The translations under genes and the position numbers were made by a program. 6,928 nt of DNA from an uncultured beta proteobacterium (GTDB lineage Bacteria; Pseudomonadota; Gammaproteobacteria; Burkholderiales; Rhodocyclaceae). The stretch lies in contig CAIWVX010000114.1 in NCBI GenBank assembly GCA_903916205.1, positions 1-6,928 on the forward strand, in the 5' to 3' direction. The notes beneath the pieces were generated by a model. The model was not told the origin of the DNA. It was given only the letters and a program-made list of their open reading frames with translations, and searched no databases. Every line of letters starts with the position of its first letter. Within the stretch, counting starts at the first letter, position 1. Below are positions 1-6,928 of the stretch, one piece after another.

Positions 1-64
1 CCATGCAAAAAATGCGCGTCAGTCTGATGCCCTTGGTAAGCGACTAGCCGCAAGTCACTCGCTC
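1..64. other. Left edge, no assignable gene
   Basis: Plus-strand frames 1 and 3 close at 25-27 (TGA) and 45-47 (TAG); frame 2 stays open through the terminator to a TAA near 150. The TAG at 45-47 sits 17 bases before the terminator A-tract and could end a plus-strand gene entering from the left, convergent with the operon. The visible codons are too few to identify any product. Confidence 0.3.
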
Positions 65-104
65 AAAAAAGGCGGTTCAGAATACTCTGAACCGCCTTTT
101 TATT
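65..104. terminator. Bidirectional rho-independent terminator
   Basis: A perfect 11-bp stem (GGCGGTTCAGA at 71-81 pairing with 86-96) closes on a 4-base loop, ATAC. It is flanked by A6 on the left (65-70) and T5 on the right (97-101), so both strands read as a GC-rich hairpin followed by a U-tract. It lies 18 bp beyond the stop of the YhcH-family gene on the minus strand and should end that transcript. The symmetry suggests it also stops a plus-strand transcript entering from the left, but no gene end can be proved in bases 1-64. Confidence 0.93.
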
Positions 105-122
105 GTGTCAAGAAAGCGCGGA

Positions 123-599
123 TTACAGCCCCAACAAACGGGCATGAACCTTAACCACGACCTTGCGAATCGTCATTTTTTCGGTGACCACCAGACAAGG
201 GCGATGCAGTTCTTGCGGCAGAAAAACCACATAGCTCCCCGGATGGACATTCATAAAAAACTCATTGGCCGGGTCGGGATGAAATTTCAAATCGCCGCTT
301 GCGCTCGGGTCATTGACACTCTCCATCTCAGCTTGCGGCAATGAAAAACCAAAGCGCTCGGCGGCGCTCACCGGAATTTGAATATCCGCGTACTGGGTAT
401 GTGTTTCCGCCCGACTGTCGGCAAAAAGTCGCAACTTGGCGTCCTGCACCAAATAAAAAAGCTGGTCGCCCTCCAGCGCATAACTTCCCGGCGCTTGCTT
501 GCCAAGATCCATCGTGAGCAGCACGTCGAGGGCGCGCACAATAGCGGTGGGCAGTAGCCCTCGTTGCTGGGGAACATCAGACAGACGACCGATAATCAT
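123..599 (-). CDS. YhcH/YjgK/YiaL family protein (DUF386, cupin-like; possible sugar anomerase)
   Basis: A 158-residue protein, the usual length for this family. The start is the ATG at 599: it gives the typical MIIG N-terminus and has an AGGAG site 7 nt upstream. A TTG two codons earlier is less likely because it lies within that spacer. Family signatures seen are ETHTQYADIQIPV (residues 65-77, matching the family E-x-H-x-x-Y-x-D-I-Q block) and a second block, VVFLPQELHRP (124-134) followed by RKVVVKV (145-151), which carries the cupin-type His. Known relatives are E. coli YhcH/NanQ, assigned as an N-acetylneuraminate anomerase, plus YiaL and EbgC; all are thought to be small cytoplasmic metal-binding beta-barrel proteins. 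No sialic acid or other sugar-catabolism gene is visible nearby, so the substrate is unknown. It is 242 bp downstream of def and followed by a strong terminator, so it may be the last gene of the operon or a separate unit. Confidence 0.88.
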   Translation of the reverse strand: MIIGRLSDVPQQRGLLPTAIVRALDVLLTMDLGKQAPGSYALEGDQLFYLVQDAKLRLFADSRAETHTQYADIQIPVSAAERFGFSLPQAEMESVNDPSASGDLKFHPDPANEFFMNVHPGSYVVFLPQELHRPCLVVTEKMTIRKVVVKVHARLLGL

Positions 600-606
600 G
601 AGCAAA

Positions 607-611
607 CTCCT
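607..611 (-). promoter_or_regulatory. Ribosome binding site of the YhcH-family gene
   Basis: The minus strand reads AGGAG, 7 nt before the ATG at 599. It is the strongest Shine-Dalgarno match in the window and decides the start in favour of ATG 599 over the in-frame TTG at 605. Confidence 0.8.
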
Positions 612-627
612 AGAGTATCAATTCAGC

Positions 628-667
628 GAATGGAACGGAATGGGACGCAATAGCACGCAATAGAACG
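628..667 (-). repeat. Four imperfect 10-bp tandem repeats
   Basis: Four consecutive 10-bp units fill 628-637, 638-647, 648-657 and 658-667. On the minus strand (gene sense) each unit fits CGTNCYATTS; the two units nearest the gene end in ATTC and the two distal ones in ATTG. The array lies about 29 to 68 bases upstream of the ATG of the YhcH-family gene, and its period is close to one helical turn. It could be a direct-repeat operator, part of the 5' untranslated region, or a small microsatellite. The pattern is plain; any function is inference. Confidence 0.72.
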
Positions 668-770
668 TTAAGCGGTGCAGGACATTCTAGCTTCCTGCCG
701 ACACACACACCAGCTAGTGTAGTGCTGCATTCTGTTTGGAACTGAATCCTACGCAAGTCTCATAGATAGC

Positions 771-824
771 CCGCGGTGCGGAATTTTTTGCGCACGCGGT
801 CTCACCGATTGAACGGTGCGCACC
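771..824. repeat. GC-rich inverted-repeat cluster after def
   Basis: Several hairpins are packed together. CCGCGGTGCG (771-780) pairs with CGCACGCGG (791-799) with one bulged base, around a 10-nt loop that contains T6 on the plus strand. CACCG (803-807) pairs perfectly with CGGTG (814-818) around a 6-nt loop, and GGTGCGCACC (815-824) is a perfect palindrome. GCGCAC at 790-795 could also pair with GTGCGC at 817-822. On the minus-strand transcript the A-rich tract falls in the loop and no U-run follows a stem, so this is not a standard intrinsic terminator. It may be a 3'-end stabilising structure or an attenuator. Confidence 0.55.
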
Positions 825-841
825 CCAAGCGGAACGGCTGA

Positions 842-1363
842 TCATCCCGCCTCGCCCGCCAACGCATCGGTATACCCAAACGTATGCATATCCTGAATTC
901 GCATGGGGTAGAGGATGCCATCGAGGTGGTCGCATTCGTGTTGAACGACCCGGGCATGAAAGCCTTCCACCGAACGGTCAATGAGCTTACCCTGCGGATC
1001 AAAACCTTTGTAGCGCAAGCGCTGCCAGCGGGGGACGGAGCCGCGTAAACCGGGAACGGAGAGGCAGCCTTCTAGGGCTTCTTCAATCTCATCAGAAAGT
1101 GGCGTTATTTCAGGATTGAGCAGAACGGTATAGGGCACGTCGTCGGCTTCTGGATAGCGTGGATTGTGCTCAAAGCCAAAAATAATGACACGCAAATTGA
1201 CACCGATCTGGGGGGCGGCGAGACCTGCGCCATCGAGGCTGAGCATGGTTTCTTCCATGTCCGTAATCAGCGCCAGAAGCTCCGGCGTGTTGAAGTGGAC
1301 TACGGGTTGCGCCTTTTGCCACAGGCGCGGATCGCCCATTTTAAGAACAGGTCGTATCGCCAC
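842..1363 (-). CDS. def: Peptide deformylase, Def2-like type I
   Basis: A 173-residue metalloenzyme that removes the formyl group from the N-terminal methionine of new proteins at the ribosome. All three family motifs are intact: [10 protein letters not shown] (residues 45-54), EGCLSVP (98-104, metal ligand Cys100) and QHECDHLDG (141-149, ligands His142 and His146, catalytic Glu143). The form [19 protein letters not shown] just after motif 2 resembles the second deformylase of pseudomonads rather than the fmt-linked copy, so another def may exist elsewhere in the genome (inference). The start is the GTG at 1363, lying inside mtnP with a 23-nt overlap. It is preferred because it adds IRPVLK before MGDPRL, a conserved N-terminal block; the ATG at 1339, just after the mtnP stop, would remove it. 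No strong Shine-Dalgarno is seen, so coupling to mtnP translation is likely. Confidence 0.95.
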   Translation of the reverse strand: MAIRPVLKMGDPRLWQKAQPVVHFNTPELLALITDMEETMLSLDGAGLAAPQIGVNLRVIIFGFEHNPRYPEADDVPYTVLLNPEITPLSDEIEEALEGCLSVPGLRGSVPRWQRLRYKGFDPQGKLIDRSVEGFHARVVQHECDHLDGILYPMRIQDMHTFGYTDALAGEAG

Positions 1364-2096
1364 AGCCGATCATCTTTTCAATAAGGGTTCGGACATGCCC
1401 CATCGACTCGTGCAGAACGTCTTGAATCGACTCGAAGCTGATGCCGTCGCGGCTATCGGCGCGACCGGCGGCAAAGTTTGAAACCACGCTGATGGCGGCG
1501 TAGGGAATCCCCAACTCACGCGCCAATGCGGCTTCGGGCATTCCCGTCATGCCGACAACATCAACGCCGTCACGTTCCAAGCGGTTGATTTCGGCTGCGG
1601 TTTCGAGACGCGGGCCTTGGGTTGCTGCATAGACGGCCGAATCGCTGACTTGAATGCTGGCAAGTGCCGCAGCCTGAATCAATTTTTTGCGTAAAGCTGG
1701 GTCATAGGGTTCGGTGAAGTCAATATGGGCCACCGTGCACTCTGGGCCTTCGTGGTAGGTCGATTTGCGGCCCCAGGTGTAGTCGATGATTTGATGTGGG
1801 ATGACCACATCACCGGGTTTAAGATCAGCGCGAATGCTGCCTACCGAGGCCACCGAAATAATTTCGACCGTACCGCATTGTTTGAGCGCCCAGATATTTG
1901 CCCGGTAATTAACTTCATGCGGCGGAATGGTGTGACCATAACCATGACGCGCCAAAAAGGCCACCGGGCGACCGCAAATCTGGCCGAAGGTCACCGCCCC
2001 GGAAGGCTCGCCGTAGGGCGTGCGTAATATTTCTCGATGCGAAATATCCAGATTGGCCAATTGTGACAAGCCGCTACCACCGATAACTGCAAGCAT
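1341..2096 (-). CDS. mtnP: S-methyl-5'-thioinosine phosphorylase (MTAP/PNP family)
   Basis: A 251-residue cytosolic phosphorylase of the MTAP/PNP family. Visible motifs are the phosphate-binding GGSG (residues 6-9), ARHG (49-52), the [14 protein letters not shown] block (58-71), TQGPRLET (159-166) and [13 protein letters not shown] (182-194). In true MTA phosphorylases the purine-recognition segment near residue 206 carries an Asp-containing TDYD-like motif suited to adenine. Here it reads SNFAAG (206-211), closer to P. aeruginosa PA3004, which is specific for methylthioinosine. The predicted reaction is methylthioinosine + phosphate giving hypoxanthine + 5-methylthioribose-1-phosphate. A separate MTA deaminase would be needed to supply the substrate. 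The ATG at 2096 lies one base after the hpt stop and has AAGGA 8 nt upstream inside hpt. The C-terminal tail overlaps the def start. An annotation as generic MTA phosphorylase is the main alternative. Confidence 0.88.
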   Translation of the reverse strand: MLAVIGGSGLSQLANLDISHREILRTPYGEPSGAVTFGQICGRPVAFLARHGYGHTIPPHEVNYRANIWALKQCGTVEIISVASVGSIRADLKPGDVVIPHQIIDYTWGRKSTYHEGPECTVAHIDFTEPYDPALRKKLIQAAALASIQVSDSAVYAATQGPRLETAAEINRLERDGVDVVGMTGMPEAALARELGIPYAAISVVSNFAAGRADSRDGISFESIQDVLHESMGHVRTLIEKMIGCGDTTCS

Positions 2097-2097
2097 C

Positions 2098-2655
2098 TTA
2101 GTTGTCCTTCATTGCGTAAATTGCCGGGAGATTGCGAAAGTGTCCTCGGCAATCCATTCCATAACCAAACACAAAACGATCAGGTACAGACAAGGCGACA
2201 AAATCAGCCTTGAGCGGTTTGATTTTGCCGTTATCTTTATCGCACGCCACGGCGGTGTAGCAGGCTTTGGCCCCTGATGCCAGCACGCGTTCGACAATTG
2301 CCGCGAGCGTTAAACCTTCGTCCAAAATATCGTCAAGCACCAGAACCGTGCGACCTTCAAGCGAAGTCGACGGGGTGACGCGCCAGGATAACGCGCCACC
2401 GAACGTTTCCTGTCCGTAGCGGGTCACGTGCAAGTAGTCAAATTCAAGCGGGAACAGCAGTTGCGTCATCAGTTGTCCTGCGAAAGGAACGCCACCGCTC
2501 ATCACGCAAAGCAGCAAGGGGTTCGTCTCACTGAGTTTTTCGCTAATCTCAGTAGCGATTCGAGTGACGGCGGCGACAACCGTTTCGGCGGAGTGAATTA
2601 ACTCCGCTTGGCTGAGAATCGCTTTGGCCTGTTCTGTTTGAGTGTTATCGCTCAT
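2098..2655 (-). CDS. hpt: Hypoxanthine-guanine phosphoribosyltransferase
   Basis: A 185-residue cytosolic purine-salvage enzyme that joins hypoxanthine (or guanine) to PRPP to make IMP (or GMP). The diagnostic PRPP-binding motif is [14 protein letters not shown] (residues 104-117), with the acidic pair Asp108-Asp109 and the likely catalytic Asp112. The pyrophosphate loop is [11 protein letters not shown] (50-60). The purine pocket is formed by Lys149 in KADFV and by [12 protein letters not shown] (157-168), with Phe161-Val162 in the position that reads the 6-oxopurine ring. It belongs to the proteobacterial subgroup with an N-terminal extension of about 20 residues. The ATG overlaps the galU stop as ATGA, and no good Shine-Dalgarno precedes it, so translation is probably coupled to galU. 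It is followed one base later by mtnP, whose product would deliver hypoxanthine. Confidence 0.94.
   Translation of the reverse strand: MSDNTQTEQAKAILSQAELIHSAETVVAAVTRIATEISEKLSETNPLLLCVMSGGVPFAGQLMTQLLFPLEFDYLHVTRYGQETFGGALSWRVTPSTSLEGRTVLVLDDILDEGLTLAAIVERVLASGAKACYTAVACDKDNGKIKPLKADFVALSVPDRFVFGYGMDCRGHFRNLPAIYAMKDN
2105..2109 (-). promoter_or_regulatory. Ribosome binding site of mtnP, inside hpt
   Basis: The minus strand reads AAGGA within the last codons of hpt, 8 nt before the ATG at 2096. It supports that start and close co-translation of the hpt-mtnP pair. Confidence 0.7.
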
Positions 2656-3533
2656 GCTTGATGCAGTTCGTTCAAGTAAGTGGAAAAGGCCGCGCCGACT
2701 TCGGGATGCCTCCGACCAAATTCAACGGTGGCCTGCAAATAGCCCAGCTTGGAGCCGCAATCAAAGCGCTTGCCGATATAGCGGTAAGCCAGCACCTGCT
2801 CTTCGTTAAGTAATGAGGCGATGCCATCAGTCAGTTGAATCTCACCGCCTGAACCGGGAGTGACTCGCTCAAGATGATGAAAAATACGCGGTGTCAAAAT
2901 GTAACGCCCGACCACCGCCAATGATGACGGGGCGACCTCGGGTTGCGGCTTTTCAACAATGGCCTCAAGTCGTTCGAGACGGTCGGCGACAGGGCTGGAC
3001 TTGACAATGCCGTAGCTCGCCGTTTCTGTGCGCGGCACATCGAGTGCGCCAAGAATCGAGCAGCGATAGTCATCATATTTGTCGGTCATTTGCTTGATGA
3101 CCGCGATTTCGCCATCCAGGAGATCGTCCGCCAGCAAAACAGCAAAAGGCTCGTCACCGATCACCGGTCGGGCGCAAAGAACCGCATGGCCCAGACCTAA
3201 AGCTTCTGACTGACGGATGTAAATGCAGTTGATATGTTTGGGCAATAAGTTGCGCACCAGATCAAGCATTTGCGTTTTTTTATGCAGCGCCAGCTCATTT
3301 TCAAGCTCATAGGCTTTGTCGAAATGATCCTCGATCACTCGCTTAGTCCGACCCGTCACAAAGATCATGTCGGTAATCCCTGCGGCCACCGCCTCTTCTA
3401 CCGCGTACTGGATCAACGGCTTGTCGACGATGGGCATCATCTCCTTTGGGCTGGCCTTGGTCGCCGGGAGAAACCGGGTGCCGAGACCGGCCACCGGGAA
3501 AACCGCTTTTCTGACTTTTTTCATCGCATTCAT
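2652..3533 (-). CDS. galU: UTP-glucose-1-phosphate uridylyltransferase
   Basis: A 293-residue GalU of full length. It makes UDP-glucose from UTP and glucose-1-phosphate in the cytosol, for exopolysaccharide, lipopolysaccharide core and trehalose or glycogen-type pathways. Motifs in order are the nucleotide-binding signature [17 protein letters not shown] (residues 16-32), IVDKP (35-39), [11 protein letters not shown] (108-118), the metal-binding LADD (134-137), YGIVK (174-178), VEKP (193-196), GEIQLTD (230-236) and [10 protein letters not shown] (256-265). The ATG at 3533 is 4 nt past the ligA stop. A second in-frame ATG at 3524 would give the [11 protein letters not shown]-terminus common in the family and cannot be excluded. 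The ribosome binding site is weak (AGG about 11 nt upstream of the first ATG). The last bases overlap the hpt start codon. Nothing in the sequence suggests loss of function. Confidence 0.96.
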   Translation of the reverse strand: MNAMKKVRKAVFPVAGLGTRFLPATKASPKEMMPIVDKPLIQYAVEEAVAAGITDMIFVTGRTKRVIEDHFDKAYELENELALHKKTQMLDLVRNLLPKHINCIYIRQSEALGLGHAVLCARPVIGDEPFAVLLADDLLDGEIAVIKQMTDKYDDYRCSILGALDVPRTETASYGIVKSSPVADRLERLEAIVEKPQPEVAPSSLAVVGRYILTPRIFHHLERVTPGSGGEIQLTDGIASLLNEEQVLAYRYIGKRFDCGSKLGYLQATVEFGRRHPEVGAAFSTYLNELHQA

Positions 3534-3537
3534 CGTC

Positions 3538-6928
<3,391 letters not shown>

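Larger units (their letters stand above)
600..841. other. Non-coding stretch between def and the YhcH-family gene
   Basis: These 242 bp carry no convincing gene. Reading in the transcription direction (right to left), they hold a GC-rich inverted-repeat cluster just after the def stop (771-824), an (AC)5/(GT)5 run (701-710), a 6-bp inverted repeat CTAGCT/AGCTAG with a 19-nt loop (687-692 and 712-717), four 10-bp tandem repeats (628-667) and the AGGAG site. Short open frames here are out-of-frame extensions from the def region with no family resemblance. A promoter for the downstream gene would have to lie here, but no pair of -35 and -10 boxes is persuasive. Confidence 0.7.

Noticed and set aside
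1..64. tRNA or small RNA at the left edge
   Set aside because: No cloverleaf, CCA end or T-loop-like sequence was found; the only clear structure is the terminator to the right.
684..717. Possible promoter for the YhcH-family gene: TAGAAT on the minus strand near 685-690 as a -10 box
   Set aside because: No reasonable -35 box lies 16-18 bases upstream (the candidate there is within the GT run and matches poorly), so it was not called.
687..717. CTAGCT/AGCTAG 6-bp inverted repeat with a 19-nt loop
   Set aside because: The arms are short, do not extend, and enclose a simple GT run; chance is a sufficient explanation.
714..935. Minus-strand 73-codon open frame overlapping the 3' end of def
   Set aside because: It is an out-of-frame shadow of def extending into non-coding DNA, with no recognisable motif or ribosome binding site.

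Overview
The window looks like ordinary chromosomal housekeeping DNA from a proteobacterium, most likely a betaproteobacterium. The best clue is the ZipA homologue at the right edge. It has a conserved stretch of about 90 residues between its acidic linker and its C-terminal FtsZ-binding domain, which I associate with betaproteobacterial ZipA proteins, and it sits directly upstream of ligA, the usual zipA-ligA order in beta- and gammaproteobacteria. The LigA variant motif MLSIRTETD, the MTIP-type phosphorylase and the Pseudomonas Def2-like deformylase also fit. A Nitrosomonadales/Gallionella-like origin is a guess from protein style only.

All seven recognised genes are on the minus strand, so transcription runs right to left. 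From the right edge the order is zipA (5' end cut off by the window), ligA, galU, hpt, mtnP and def. These six are packed as one probable operon: 13-nt gap (zipA/ligA), 4-nt gap (ligA/galU), ATGA overlap (galU/hpt), 1-nt gap (hpt/mtnP) and 23-nt overlap (mtnP/def). After def comes a 242-bp non-coding stretch (600-841) with a hairpin cluster, an (AC)5 run and four 10-bp tandem repeats. Then comes a YhcH/YiaL-family gene with its own good ribosome binding site. A near-perfect symmetric, bidirectional intrinsic terminator (65-104) closes the unit. Bases 1-64 show no assignable gene.

Functionally the operon mixes cell division (ZipA), DNA ligation (LigA), UDP-glucose supply (GalU), purine salvage (Hpt plus S-methyl-5'-thioinosine phosphorylase) and N-terminal protein maturation (Def). 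The clearest functional link is mtnP-hpt: the phosphorylase is predicted to release hypoxanthine from methylthioinosine, and Hpt converts hypoxanthine to IMP.

I found no mobile element, CRISPR array, RNA gene or convincing new system. The points most worth a second look are the hpt-mtnP pair, the 10-bp repeats upstream of the YhcH-family gene, the hairpin cluster after def, and two 7-nt G/C homopolymers in the zipA linker.
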